64,000 nt of DNA from an uncultured Pseudokineococcus sp. (GCF_947495735.1 NZ_CANMAA010000015.1:20247-84246), one strand, 5' to 3'. Counted from the stretch's first letter, positions 27,537 to 36,809 are shown. The notes: a model not told the origin generated them from the sequence alone. Program-made: numbers and translations.

Positions 27537-28367
27537 TCAGCCCTGCTGCTCCGCGGTGCACCACCAGGTGGTCCGCCCTCCGACCCGCCCGGTGGCCATG
27601 TCGGCCCCGCAGCGCGGGCACCGACCAGCCTTGACGCGGTGGCTGATCACCTCACCGGTGTGCACACCGCCGTGGCGGACGGCGGCCTCCGTCGCGGTGC
27701 GCAGGGACCGGTGCAGAGCGGTCAGCTCGTCGGCGGACAGCTCACCGGCAGGTCGGTGCGGGTCCTGCCGCGCCTGCCACAGCGTCTCGTCGGCGAGCAG
27801 GTTGCCGACCCCGGCCAGCACCGACTGGTCGAGCAGGCGCGCCTTGAGCGGCGCCGTCCCGCGGCCGACCCGGGCGCGGAAGTCCGCGACGCCGATCTCG
27901 GCGGCGTCCGGACCGAGGGCCTCGAGGTCGGGGTCGAGGCGGACCCGGCCGAGCCGCCGCTTGTCGAACAGCCGTAGCGATCCGCCATCCTCGAAGACGA
28001 GGGTGAAGCGGTACCACTCGGCCTTGGCCACCGCAGCGTCGGTGCCGTCGACGCCCCGGACCGGGTCGCCGCCGTGGACGGTCCCGCCCTCGGCGGTGCG
28101 CACGATGATCCGCCCGCTCATGCCGAGGTGGAGGCCCAGCCGCGGGCCGGCGTCCTCGCCGTCCTCCTGGCTGGTGTCGCACCACATCGTCTTGCCGCGG
28201 CGGTGCGCGGCCGTCAGCCGCCGTCCGACGAGGGCCGCGCGGATCTCGCCCGGCGCGTGGGGGCGGCACACCCAGTCGTCGGCGTCGTCGACGTCGACGA
28301 TCGTCCGGCCGAGGCCCGCCTCCTCGATCGTGGAGCGGGCCAGCTCGACCTCGGGCAGCTCGGGCAC
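27537..28367 (-). CDS. Fpg/Nei-family DNA glycosylase
   Basis: 276 residues. The N-terminal PELPEVE carries the catalytic Pro and Glu; RRGKTMWC holds the conserved Lys; LDQSVLAGVGNLLADE is the helix-two-turn-helix. It excises oxidised bases and nicks the strand. The C-terminal zinc finger is C-x2-C-x16-C, but the fourth ligand is Glu (CTAE) and the protein ends three residues later, so metal binding may be weakened or use Glu. GTG start 28367. Confidence 0.92.
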   Translation of the reverse strand: MPELPEVELARSTIEEAGLGRTIVDVDDADDWVCRPHAPGEIRAALVGRRLTAAHRRGKTMWCDTSQEDGEDAGPRLGLHLGMSGRIIVRTAEGGTVHGGDPVRGVDGTDAAVAKAEWYRFTLVFEDGGSLRLFDKRRLGRVRLDPDLEALGPDAAEIGVADFRARVGRGTAPLKARLLDQSVLAGVGNLLADETLWQARQDPHRPAGELSADELTALHRSLRTATEAAVRHGGVHTGEVISHRVKAGRCPRCGADMATGRVGGRTTWWCTAEQQG

Positions 28368-28429
28368 CGGCTCAGGCTAGGCGGGCGCCGGACGCGCACG
28401 GCGCCCGCCCGACGCGACGCGAGCGCCGG

Positions 28430-29077
28430 TCAGCCCGGCGCGACGACGGGCACGTCGTAGGGGCGATCCGCGACCCCGGTGCCGTAAGGGCGGAGCTCGG
28501 CGAGCAGGTCGTCGTCGCCGACCAGCGGCGCGGCGCGCGATCGCCAGCCGCGCAGTCGCTGCCTCGGCCCGCCCGCGCCGAAGAGCACGACGGCGCGGGC
28601 CCGCGCCGTCGGATCGTGGCGGACGGTGGCGACCAGACCGGGGTGGCCCGCAGCGCGCAGCGCCCGGGCCCACCGCTGCGGCAGCGCGTACCCGTCCCCC
28701 GCGGCGAGGTCCGCGGTGACGCCGAAGGGACGGGCGCCGGCGGCGGCGAGGTCCGCGAGCCCGAGAGCCGGCCCCGTGCGCTGGGCGGTCACCATCCGCC
28801 GGCGCTCGACGTCCGAGCGCTCGACCAGCCCGGTCCCCCGGAAGACCTCGAGCCACGCCCCGGCGCGGCGGTCGCTGAGGTAGCAGGAGCCCTCCGGCGC
28901 CGGCAGGTCGAAGCGCCCCGCGCCGACGGCGCCCGCCGCCGCGCCGGAGAAGAAGAACGGCTCGCGCGGTCGTCCGTCCTCGTCGCGGGCCCGCACGACG
29001 CGGTGGACGACGTCACCGGTGGCGAGCGCGTGGAGCGGGAAGCCCGTGAGCGAGGCCGGCGGCGGGGTCGCCGGCAT
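28430..29077 (-). CDS. RES-domain toxin (NAD+-degrading type)
   Basis: 215 residues. The RES pattern is visible as a conserved Arg region (VHRVVRARD), FFFSGAAAGAVGAGRFDLPAPEGSCYLSD and AGAWLEVFRG. Members of this family degrade NAD+ and are paired with Xre/MbcA-type antitoxins. The ATG overlaps the stop of the upstream gene by four bases (ATGA), giving the antitoxin-first order of this class. A second pair occurs at 42427-43733. Confidence 0.8.
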   Translation of the reverse strand: MPATPPPASLTGFPLHALATGDVVHRVVRARDEDGRPREPFFFSGAAAGAVGAGRFDLPAPEGSCYLSDRRAGAWLEVFRGTGLVERSDVERRRMVTAQRTGPALGLADLAAAGARPFGVTADLAAGDGYALPQRWARALRAAGHPGLVATVRHDPTARARAVVLFGAGGPRQRLRGWRSRAAPLVGDDDLLAELRPYGTGVADRPYDVPVVAPG

Positions 29078-29646
29078 CAGGCCGCCAGCGCCCGCGCCCA
29101 GTCGCGAGCCGCGGGGACGACGACGTCCGCGGCGCCCTCGCGCAGCAGCTGCACCGGCGGCGCACCGCCCAGGTCGGCCTGCGGGGAGACCAGCCAGGAC
29201 GCGAGCGTCCACCGCGACACCAGGTGCTCCGGCACCTCGCGCAGCACGGCGTCCAGCCCCGTCAGCGGCGAGCCGCCGGCGAACTGGAAGGTCGGGTACA
29301 CGACGCGGCCGGAGCCCGTCGTCAGCGCCAGCAGGCCGCGCCGCTTGCTCACCGCCTGCTTGGACACGGGCCGCCCCGACCGCGACAGCAGCTGCCGCAC
29401 GCCGTCGACGTCGTAGAACCCGCCGAGGTGGTCGGTCCACCGCTGCGAGGCGTCGAGCACGTGGTCGACCGCGCCGCGGGCCGCCGCACCGGCGTCGACC
29501 CGTGACAGCGCGGCGCCGTCGGGGTCGCGCAGGACCAGCTCGCGCAGCAGCTCCTCGACGAAGGACCGCTGCGCCCCCGTGGCGCGCGCCAGCGCCTCGA
29601 GCGTCGCCCGCGGCAGCCCGCCCGGTGTCGTGGCCGCGTCCGTCAT
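29077..29646 (-). CDS. Xre/MbcA-like antitoxin of the RES pair
   Basis: 189 residues. The central helix-turn-helix (YDVDGVRQLLSRSGRPVSKQAVSKRR) binds DNA; the C-terminal part (GLDAVLREVPEHLVSRWTLASWLVSPQADLGGAPPVQLL) matches the toxin-binding half of Xre/MbcA-type antitoxins of RES toxins. It precedes and overlaps the toxin gene, and is divergent from an MFS transporter. Confidence 0.75.
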   Translation of the reverse strand: MTDAATTPGGLPRATLEALARATGAQRSFVEELLRELVLRDPDGAALSRVDAGAAARGAVDHVLDASQRWTDHLGGFYDVDGVRQLLSRSGRPVSKQAVSKRRGLLALTTGSGRVVYPTFQFAGGSPLTGLDAVLREVPEHLVSRWTLASWLVSPQADLGGAPPVQLLREGAADVVVPAARDWARALAA

Positions 29647-29691
29647 GAGCCCTCCCGGTCTCCCCCGCCGACCCCAGCGTGCGCTCATGGC

Positions 29692-29706
29692 GTCAACCTC
29701 GTCAAC
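29692..29706. promoter_or_regulatory. Direct repeat before the RES antitoxin gene
   Basis: GTCAAC is repeated after three bases (29692-29697 and 29701-29706) about 45 bases upstream of the antitoxin ATG. It may be an autoregulatory site of the toxin-antitoxin pair; weak evidence. Confidence 0.3.
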
Positions 29707-29854
29707 CGCGCGGTCGAGTGCGGATCGGACCGAGACCCGGCCTCGCCCTCGGCACCCACGCGGCTGGTGGGGTGACGGGTCGTCGAGCGCGGACTGCACC
29801 ACGCGTCCGGTCACGGCACCCTCGCGCTCACGCGCGGCGTGGAAGGGTCCACCC

Positions 29855-31126
29855 ATGCCACGGGGGGCGCAGCGCGAGGACGTCGGCCAGCGTCGTGAGG
29901 GCGCCGCGATGCGGGCCGCCGCGCTGGTCGGCGGCCCGACGGACCTGCTCGAGTTCGTCCTGCCCCTGTGGGCGGGGGCCGTCCTGGGCGCCAGCGCCCT
30001 CCAGGTCGGGGCGCTCGTCGCGCTCGAGATGGCGGTGTCCCTCCTCGTGCGCCCGGTCGCCGGGGTCCTGGCCGACAGCCGGGAGCGACGTCTCGTGGCC
30101 GCCGCCGGCGCGGGGCTGCTCGCCGTGTCGTGCGCCGGGTACGCGACGGCGACGCTCGTGGGCTCCCTCGGCGTCGCCTACGCCGCCGCGGTGGTCGGGG
30201 GCGTCGGCGGGGCGCTGCTGTGGGTCAGCCTGCGCGCCGTCGTCGGGGAGCGCCTCGCCGAGGACTCCTCCGTCTACGCGCGCCTGTTCTCCCGCGAGGA
30301 GACCGGATCGTGGGTCGCCTTCGTCGCCGGGCTCGCGCTCGTCTACCCGGCCCTGGGCTACCCCGGGCTGCTGTGGTCCTGCGCGGGCGCCTGCGCCGTC
30401 GGGACCATGGCGCTGCTGCGCGCCCCCGCGCGGCCGCCCCACCCCGACGCCCGGAGGTCCCCGGACCCCTCGGGCCTGCGCCGCCTGGGACGCCGGCTGC
30501 GGCCGATGCTGGCCGCCGTCGCGCTGCGCAGCGCCGCCGGAGCGGCGATCGGGTACCTGCTCCTGCTGCACCTGCAGCGCGACCTCGAGCTCGACCTGGG
30601 CGCCATCGCGCTCGTCTACCTGCCCGGGTCGGTCGTCGCGAGCGTGATGGCGCCGCGGCTGCACCGGTCCGTGCTGCGCCACGGCCGCCAGCGGGTGCTC
30701 CTGCTCGCGCTGGTCGCCAGCAGCGCCCTGGCCGTCGGGCTGTCCACCGCGCCCGGCGCCGCCGTCATCGCCGTCCTGTGGGGCCTCAGCGCCCTGGCCC
30801 TCGCGGCCGTCGCGCCGATCCAGCAGGCCGTCGTCGCCAAGGCCTCCGGAGAGGCGGGCGGCCGCGGGCTGGGGCTCTACGAGTCCGCCGCCCTCGCCGG
30901 TGGCGCGGTCGGCGCCCTGACCGCCGGCGCCCTGTTCCAGACCAGCTCCTGGCAGGTCGCCTGCCTCGTCGCCGCGGCGGTGATGCTCGCCAGCGCGGTG
31001 CTCGTGCCCCGGTCGGTGCGGGCCCTCGGCGTCGTCGACGTCCCGGTCAGCCCCGAGGTGGCGCCGATCGCCGGCCCGAGCGTCGTTCCCGGTGCGCCGC
31101 GCGCAGCGGACGGCGGGGACGCCTGA
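29855..31126 (+). CDS. MFS transporter
   Basis: 423 residues with about 12 hydrophobic segments. A GVLADSRERRLV loop between the second and third segments is the typical MFS signature A region. Likely a drug or metabolite exporter; substrate unknown. ATG 29855 follows GGAAGGG at good spacing. Confidence 0.87.
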   Translation: MPRGAQREDVGQRREGAAMRAAALVGGPTDLLEFVLPLWAGAVLGASALQVGALVALEMAVSLLVRPVAGVLADSRERRLVAAAGAGLLAVSCAGYATATLVGSLGVAYAAAVVGGVGGALLWVSLRAVVGERLAEDSSVYARLFSREETGSWVAFVAGLALVYPALGYPGLLWSCAGACAVGTMALLRAPARPPHPDARRSPDPSGLRRLGRRLRPMLAAVALRSAAGAAIGYLLLLHLQRDLELDLGAIALVYLPGSVVASVMAPRLHRSVLRHGRQRVLLLALVASSALAVGLSTAPGAAVIAVLWGLSALALAAVAPIQQAVVAKASGEAGGRGLGLYESAALAGGAVGALTAGALFQTSSWQVACLVAAAVMLASAVLVPRSVRALGVVDVPVSPEVAPIAGPSVVPGAPRAADGGDA

Positions 31127-31277
31127 GCGATATCCGCCGCAGGTCCACCGCGTCTCCACGACGAGCCAGAGCCGCCGGAGTGGTCGTGTCGGCGATCGTG
31201 GCGCTCCTCGTCGAAGCCGCCCGCGGCGGCCACCGCTCCCGGCACACTCCCCGGACAGACCGATGGACGGAGGCGTG

Positions 31278-31967
31278 ATGGTGACCACCGCGGTGCAGCC
31301 GCAGGAACAAGGACCCGCCCCGACGGCTCGGCCGTGGCGGCGTCGCCTCGTGGTCGCCGGTGTCGCCGCAGCCGCTCTCGTCGCCACCAGCGGCGCGGTG
31401 GTGCTGAGCCAGGACGAGGTGACGGCCACCGACGGCATGTCCATGGTCGTCGTCCGCGACGACCCGCCCGCCGACCTCGGCGACTTCGACGACGACGACC
31501 TCGACGACGGCTCGGTCACCGAGATCACCGGCACCTACGGGACGGAGTACCGCGTCGCCGCCCAGGACGGCCGGTACCTCGACCTGATCGTCTCGGTCCG
31601 CAGCGAGGGCCTGCTGCCCCTCCGGGTCATCGACGTCGTCCCAGCGCTGGCGTCGGAGGAGTCCCTCCACGTCCTCGAGGACGTGGAGGTCTCCGTGCCG
31701 GTCGACACGTCGCAGACCACCTGGCGGTCCGTGGGCCAGGGCGTGGTGCTCGAGCCCGGCTGGTCGATGCCGGTCCGGATGACCGGCCGCTTCGCCACCG
31801 CCTGCGGGAGCGCGACGCCACCCGTCGACGCGGGTGGGGCCATCGGCACCGACCGGCTCCTGGAGCTGGACTACACGGTGCTCGGCCTCAGACGCCAGGC
31901 CAGCCCGACGACGTCGTGGACAGTCATGTTCGAGGGCCCGCTGGGCTGCCCGGCACCGACGTCCTGA
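31278..31967 (+). CDS. Hypothetical membrane-anchored exported protein
   Basis: 229 residues. A basic N-terminus (RPWRRRL) leads into one hydrophobic segment (VVAGVAAAALVATSGAVVL), then an acidic linker (DLGDFDDDDLDDGS) and a beta-rich external domain. No family recognised. ATG 31278 is chosen for the GGAGG four bases before it; another ATG at 31263 is possible. Confidence 0.6.
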   Translation: MVTTAVQPQEQGPAPTARPWRRRLVVAGVAAAALVATSGAVVLSQDEVTATDGMSMVVVRDDPPADLGDFDDDDLDDGSVTEITGTYGTEYRVAAQDGRYLDLIVSVRSEGLLPLRVIDVVPALASEESLHVLEDVEVSVPVDTSQTTWRSVGQGVVLEPGWSMPVRMTGRFATACGSATPPVDAGGAIGTDRLLELDYTVLGLRRQASPTTSWTVMFEGPLGCPAPTS

Positions 31968-32082
31968 CAGCACCTCGGCTCGGCGGGACTCCGAGCCCGT
32001 CCGACGCCACCGCGAGCCCCCTGCGTCGCCGGCCCCCGTTCGATCTTCCCGATCCGGAGTCCAGAGGTGATCTGATGCTCGG

Positions 32083-32430
32083 GTGCGTCCGATCATGGGA
32101 GTCGCTGCTGCAGCACTCGCCGTCCTCGGCGTCGTCGGCTGCAGCGACACCCCGCCGCAGCCCGACGCCGCGGACATGACGGTCACCGTCTGCCTGCCCG
32201 GGGATCCCGACAGCCCGCAGGCCGGCGTCCGGTCGGTGGAGGTCCGCCGTGGCAGCCAGGTCCTCGGCAGCGGCACCGGCTCGGCCGGGACCATCTTCGA
32301 CTTCTTCGTCCCCGCCGGGGACGTCGAGGTCTACCTCGACGAGGAGTTCCTCTTCTCGGGGTCCGCGGATCCAGGCTCGGCCGTCGCCCGCCCCTGCCCG
32401 TCGTCCGCACCGTCGCCGACGCCGACCTGA
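32083..32430 (+). CDS. Small putative lipoprotein
   Basis: 115 residues. The N-terminus AAAALAVLGVVGC is a lipoprotein signal with lipobox VVGC at about residue 20. The mature part is short, acidic and ends in a Pro/Ser/Thr tail. GTG 32083 or ATG 32095 could be the start. No homologous family recognised. It stands with two other small envelope proteins. Confidence 0.6.
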   Translation: MRPIMGVAAAALAVLGVVGCSDTPPQPDAADMTVTVCLPGDPDSPQAGVRSVEVRRGSQVLGSGTGSAGTIFDFFVPAGDVEVYLDEEFLFSGSADPGSAVARPCPSSAPSPTPT

Positions 32431-32538
32431 CCCGCGCCCACACCGAGCCGTCCCTCCGGCGAGCCGACCACGACGAGCACGGCACCCAGAAACCAGCCCC
32501 GCCCGTGCAGGGCGTCCCCGGGCCGAGAGGAGCAGACC

Positions 32539-32829
32539 GTGTCCATCCTCATCAGCCTGCTCGGCGTCAGCCTCGGCTGCGCCTACACCGCAGTCGTCCA
32601 CCGGCGCACCACGCGGGCGGACCCACGCCGCTGGTTGCTGCTGGTGCCGGTCTGGGTCGTCTACGTCCTCCTGCTCCTGACCGCCGTGGACATGAGCGAC
32701 CCGCTCCCCCGAGGCGTGCAGGCCTTCACGATCGCCACGGTCTTGTCGACGGTGGTCGACCTGCTCGGAGGGCTAGGACAGCGGCGCTCGCCCACGCCGG
32801 ACGGTGACCGCGTCGCCCGCCACGACTGA
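32539..32829 (+). CDS. Small membrane protein
   Basis: 96 residues with three hydrophobic segments (1-20, 32-50 and 58-78) and a charged C-terminus. GTG 32539 is preceded by GAGAGGA. Function unknown. Confidence 0.55.
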   Translation: MSILISLLGVSLGCAYTAVVHRRTTRADPRRWLLLVPVWVVYVLLLLTAVDMSDPLPRGVQAFTIATVLSTVVDLLGGLGQRRSPTPDGDRVARHD

Positions 32830-33063
32830 TCCAGGCACATGCTCGGCCGGTCGCACCCGTGCGCCTGACCTGCCTCCTGCACCGGTGCTGGAGTGAGCGA
32901 GGGCGAGGTCGTCACCCTCGCAGCCCCGCGACGGTGGCGCCTCGGCTCAGCCGTCAGGTGGCGCTGCCACCTCACGAGCGCAGCCGGGGCGCCGCCGGTG
33001 GATCTCCGCGCGGGCCCCTGAGCGGCGCCCCTCGGCCGACGTCCGGCGCCTACGGTGGCGGCC

Positions 33064-33786
33064 GTGACGGACCGCAGGCGCGTGTGGGTGACCGGGGGCG
33101 GCTCTGGCGTCGGGGCCGCCGTGGCGCTCGACCTGGCCGGAGCCGGCCACGACGTCGTCGTCTCCGGGCGGCGCGCGGAGCGCCTCGACGAGGTCGTCAC
33201 CGCGGCCAAGGGTCTCGCGGGCTCCGTGCGGGCGCTGACGCTCGACGTCGCCGACCCGGCCGCGGTCGCCGCGGCCGGGCAGGAGCTGGCGGCGTCCGGC
33301 GGCGTGGACGTGCTCGTCGCCGCAGCCGGGCTCAACGTGGTGCGCCGGCACTGGGACGACCTCGACCTTCCCGGCCTCGACGCCGTCGTGGCCACCGACC
33401 TCACCGCGGTGGCGCACTGCATCGCCGCCGTCCTGCCCGGCATGCGCGGGCGCCGCGACGGGCAGGTCGTCGTCGTCTCCTCCCGCGCCGCGGTGCGCCG
33501 CTCCCCCGGCGCGGGCGCCGCCTACAGCGCGGCGAAGGCCGGCACGGGGCAGCTGGTCACGAGCCTCAACGACGACCTGCACGCCGAGGGCGTGCGCGCG
33601 ACGCACCTGTGCCCCGGCGACATCGCCACCGACTTCATCGACGCCCGCCCGCAGGTGCCCGACGCCGACGCCCGCGCCGTGATGCTCACCCCGGCCGACG
33701 TCGCCCGCGCCATCGGCTTCGTCGTCGCGAGCCCGCCGTCGGTCCGCGTCGACGAGCTCGTGCTCTCGCCCAGCGCCACCGCCTGA
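33064..33786 (+). CDS. SDR-family oxidoreductase
   Basis: 240 residues. Nucleotide site TGGGSGVG, catalytic YSAAK and a Ser in VVSSRAAV are present; the usual NNAG is AAAG. GTG 33064 is used, although GTG 33055 would add three residues. Stands alone before a terminator-like hairpin. Confidence 0.85.
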   Translation: MTDRRRVWVTGGGSGVGAAVALDLAGAGHDVVVSGRRAERLDEVVTAAKGLAGSVRALTLDVADPAAVAAAGQELAASGGVDVLVAAAGLNVVRRHWDDLDLPGLDAVVATDLTAVAHCIAAVLPGMRGRRDGQVVVVSSRAAVRRSPGAGAAYSAAKAGTGQLVTSLNDDLHAEGVRATHLCPGDIATDFIDARPQVPDADARAVMLTPADVARAIGFVVASPPSVRVDELVLSPSATA

Positions 33787-33800
33787 CGGCGTGTCGGGAG

Positions 33801-33818
33801 GGGGTCTGGCCCCCTCTA
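33801..33818 (+). terminator. Small GC hairpin after the SDR gene
   Basis: GAGGGGG and CCCCCTC face each other around a four-base loop just after the stop codon. Short but very stable; probable terminator. Confidence 0.5.
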
Positions 33819-33867
33819 TCGTCGACGACATGGCCACCAGCCGAACGCATCACCGTCCGACGCCGTC

Positions 33868-34455
33868 GTGAGCACCACACCCGGCACCTACCGGATCACC
33901 GACGGCTCCGCCGTCCCGTTCCCCGACGCCGTCGACGCCTGGGCCCGCGCCGCACCCAAGGTCCTCACGGACCGCGCCCGCACCTACGGCGCGACCATCG
34001 GCTACGGCGACCTCGCGCGCGCCCTGTTCGCCCGCTCGGGGATCGCCACCCGCTCCCTGCTGCAGAACTGGATCGGCGACGTCCTCGCCCGCGTCGCCGA
34101 CATCTGCGCGGACCCCGCCAACGACTACCCCCCGCTGGACGCCCTGGTCATCCGCGAGGCCGACGGCAGCGTCGGCGGCGGCTACGCGGACGCCGTCGCC
34201 CGCACCACCGGCACCCGCCCCGCCGACCCCGAGCAGCACGCCGCCGAGGCACGCCTCGCGTGCTACCGGGCCCTGGCCCGCGACCTGCCCGCCGACGGCG
34301 GCCACGCCGTCCCCGCCGCCACCACCACCACCAAGGCTCCGGCCCGACGGCGCGCTGCTCCGGCGCCCGCGGCGCCGCCCCCTCCGCCCCCGCCGCTGTG
34401 CCCCACCTGCTACATGCAGCTGCCCAGCAGCGGGCAGTGCGACAACTGCGACTGA
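33868..34455 (+). CDS. Uncharacterised protein with C-terminal zinc ribbon (intact copy of a three-copy family)
   Basis: 195 residues in three parts: a helical domain of about 115 residues (TYGATIGYGDLARAL, LLQNWIGDVLARVADIC, PLDALVIREADGSVGGGY), an Ala/Pro-rich linker, and a C-x2-C-x9-C-x2-C ribbon at the very end. I do not recognise the family. Two defective copies lie at 36810-37175 and 51800-52339, and both keep the ribbon. GTG 33868 is chosen by comparison with the copy at 51.8 kb. The ribbon could bind nucleic acid or a partner; function unknown. Confidence 0.7.
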   Translation: MSTTPGTYRITDGSAVPFPDAVDAWARAAPKVLTDRARTYGATIGYGDLARALFARSGIATRSLLQNWIGDVLARVADICADPANDYPPLDALVIREADGSVGGGYADAVARTTGTRPADPEQHAAEARLACYRALARDLPADGGHAVPAATTTTKAPARRRAAPAPAAPPPPPPPLCPTCYMQLPSSGQCDNCD

Positions 34456-34577
34456 TCCCCCCGGAGACCGTTCACAGCGAGCGGCGCTGGACCACCACCA
34501 CCCTGCGGGGCGCCTCCTGGTGCGCGGCGATCGACGCCGTCGACGTCCTCGCCCTGCAGGGCCGGTAGCGCGGGGGC

Positions 34578-34629
34578 GGAGGTGGCAGCTCCTCGTCGCG
34601 CTCCACCGCGTCGAGAGGCGGCCACCTCC
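34578..34629. terminator. Hairpin between convergent genes
   Basis: Arms 34578-34595 and 34612-34629 pair at 15 of 18 positions. It belongs to the same sequence family as the hairpins at 491-536 and 8243-8298, all of which follow gene ends. Confidence 0.6.
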
Positions 34630-34666
34630 CGTGGCCGCCGGGCCGCGGCGAGATGCCGCCGGGGGC

Positions 34667-35611
34667 TCACCCCGGCAGGACGACGACCTTGCCCGCGATC
34701 CGTCCCGCGGCGCCCTCGGCGTGCAGGGCCGGCAGGTCGGCGAGCGGGATGCGCCGGGTCACCTCGACCTGGAGGGCGCCGGCGTCGACGAGGCGCACGA
34801 GCTCCGCGAGACGGTCCCGGTCGGGCAGCACGAAGACCGTCGACGCCGTGACGCCGCGGGCCGCGTCGTCCGGCGTCGCCATGAACGCGGTCGTGCTGAC
34901 GACCCGGCCGCCGTCACGGACGAGGGCCACCAGCGCGGCGAAGCGCTCCGGCTCCACGGGGGCGAGGTTGAGCAGGACGTCGACCGGCTCGTCCACCGCG
35001 ACGAGGAGGTCCGTCGTCGTGCGGTCGACCACCTCGTCCGCGCCGGCGGCCACGACGGCGTCGCGGCTGCGCGGGCTGGCGGTGGCGACGACGTGCACGC
35101 CGGCCCGCTTCGCCAGCGCGACGGCGTACTTGCCGACGACGCCCCCGGCGCCGTTGATGAGCACGCGCTGCCCGGAGACCAGCTCGCCGTCGTCGAAGAG
35201 CGCCTGCCACGCCGTCAGCGCCACCGAGGGCAGGGCGGCCGCGTCGGGCAGCGGGATGCTCGTGGGAGCCGCGACGAGCGCGTCCACCGGGGCGACGACG
35301 TGCTCGGCGGCCCCTCCGTCGCGCTCCATCGGCAGGAAGCCGACGACGGCGTCCCCCACCTGCCAGCCGCTCTCGCCGCCGCCGTCGGCGGGGCCGACGG
35401 CGGCGACCGTCCCGGACACGTCGTAGCCGGGCACGTGCGGCAGCTCGACGGGGATGGGGAGGAAGCCGCCGCGCATGCCGTTGTCGGCGGCGTTGTACGC
35501 CGACGCCGACACCTTCACCAGGACCTGGCCGGGGCCGGGGACCGGCGTCTCGACCTCCTCGGCCTGGAGGACCTCGGGCCCGCCGGTCTCGTGGAAGCGC
35601 ATCGCCTTCAT
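34667..35611 (-). CDS. Quinone oxidoreductase-like NADP-dependent MDR enzyme
   Basis: 314 residues. The N-terminal GroES-like part (VPGYDVSGTVAAVG) and the coenzyme domain NGAGGVVGKYAVALAK fit zinc-free medium-chain reductases of the quinone oxidoreductase type. Likely reduces quinones or enones. Divergent from the XRE regulator at 35800, its probable controller. Confidence 0.9.
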   Translation of the reverse strand: MKAMRFHETGGPEVLQAEEVETPVPGPGQVLVKVSASAYNAADNGMRGGFLPIPVELPHVPGYDVSGTVAAVGPADGGGESGWQVGDAVVGFLPMERDGGAAEHVVAPVDALVAAPTSIPLPDAAALPSVALTAWQALFDDGELVSGQRVLINGAGGVVGKYAVALAKRAGVHVVATASPRSRDAVVAAGADEVVDRTTTDLLVAVDEPVDVLLNLAPVEPERFAALVALVRDGGRVVSTTAFMATPDDAARGVTASTVFVLPDRDRLAELVRLVDAGALQVEVTRRIPLADLPALHAEGAAGRIAGKVVVLPG

Positions 35612-35799
35612 CGCTGTGCCTGCTCTCGTCGTGGGGTGGCGTGCCGACGGCTCGTCGGCGTGCACCCACCCTCGCCGGGTGCGACGCCCCGTACCTGGGC
35701 CAGGCAGGCCCACCCTCACCGGGCGCGGACGCCGCCCCGTCCGGGCGACGACGGCCGCGGCCCTTCCCGCCCGCGCGGACGCCGGTGCACACTCCCGGC

Positions 35800-36660
35800 G
35801 TGACCGGACGGGACTTCGGCGCCGCGGTGCGCCGGCTGCGGGAGGCCGCGGATCCCGTGGCCGCAGGGGTGCCACTCGGGGTCGGCAGCCGCCGGGTCCG
35901 GGGCCTGCGCCGCGAGGAGCTCGGGGAGCTCGCCGGGATGTCGGCGGACTACGTCCGGCGGCTGGAGCAGGGCCGCAGCCACCCGTCCGCCGCCGTCGTC
36001 GACGCGCTGGCCCGGGCGCTGCGCGCGGGCCGGGCGGACTACGAGCGCCTCTGCGCGCTGGCCGGGTACGCCGCCGTGGACGGCCGGGTGCCCTCCACCC
36101 TCGGCCCGGGCGCGACCCGGCTGCTCGAGCGGTTCTCCGACACCCCGATGTTCGTCGCCGACGCCGCGATGAACCTCCTCGCGGTGACAGGCCCCTTCCT
36201 CGCCCTCGACCACTGGGAGCGCACCGGGGACCGCTGGGAGTGGAACATCGCCTGGCGCCAGTTCTGCGCCCCCTTCGCGACCTTCCAGCAGTCCGCGGCC
36301 GACGCGACGGACCACGAGGCGATCCTCGCCGCCAGGCTCAAGGACGCGACGCTGCGCTACCCGACCGATCCGGCCCTCGCCACCCTGGTCGACGACATCC
36401 GCTCCCGCAGCAGGCTCTTCGACGGCCTCTGGCGCGAGCCGCGCCCCGTGGCGGCCTACGAGAGCGCCGCGACGTTCCTCCGCTCGGACGGCGAGCCCGT
36501 CACGCTCGTCGGCAACCTCCTCGCCATCCCCGGCGACGACCTGGCCGCGCTCGTGCTGACCGCCGCGCCGGGCTCGCGGGACGAGGTCCGGCTCGCCGAG
36601 GTGGTCGCCGCGGCCGGCGGGCCGGCGGTCGTCAGGATGGACCCGCCGCAGCTCGGCTGA
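35800..36660 (+). CDS. XRE regulator with MmyB-like ligand domain
   Basis: 286 residues. The helix-turn-helix (RREELGELAGMSADYVRRLEQGRSHPSAAVVDALARAL) is followed by a MmyB-like ligand domain (NLLAVTGPFLALDHWERTGDRWEWNIAWRQF). In actinobacteria such genes are typically divergent from a reductase which they repress, as seen here. GTG 35800 begins where the conserved part begins. Confidence 0.9.
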   Translation: MTGRDFGAAVRRLREAADPVAAGVPLGVGSRRVRGLRREELGELAGMSADYVRRLEQGRSHPSAAVVDALARALRAGRADYERLCALAGYAAVDGRVPSTLGPGATRLLERFSDTPMFVADAAMNLLAVTGPFLALDHWERTGDRWEWNIAWRQFCAPFATFQQSAADATDHEAILAARLKDATLRYPTDPALATLVDDIRSRSRLFDGLWREPRPVAAYESAATFLRSDGEPVTLVGNLLAIPGDDLAALVLTAAPGSRDEVRLAEVVAAAGGPAVVRMDPPQLG

Positions 36661-36809
36661 CCCGTCGTCGGGCTGAGCCGGGCGTTGTCGTCACGAGCGG
36701 GTCTCCCTCCCTCGGCGACTCGACGACAGCCTCCCCGAGCGGCTCGCCGTGGCGGGCGTCCTGGTGTCGGCCGGTGGGTGCTCCTCGCCGCGGCTCACGG
36801 CGCTGAGAG

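Noticed and set aside
33868..34455. Three-copy gene considered as a transposase
   Set aside because: No DDE/HUH motif, no terminal inverted repeats or target duplications seen around the copies.
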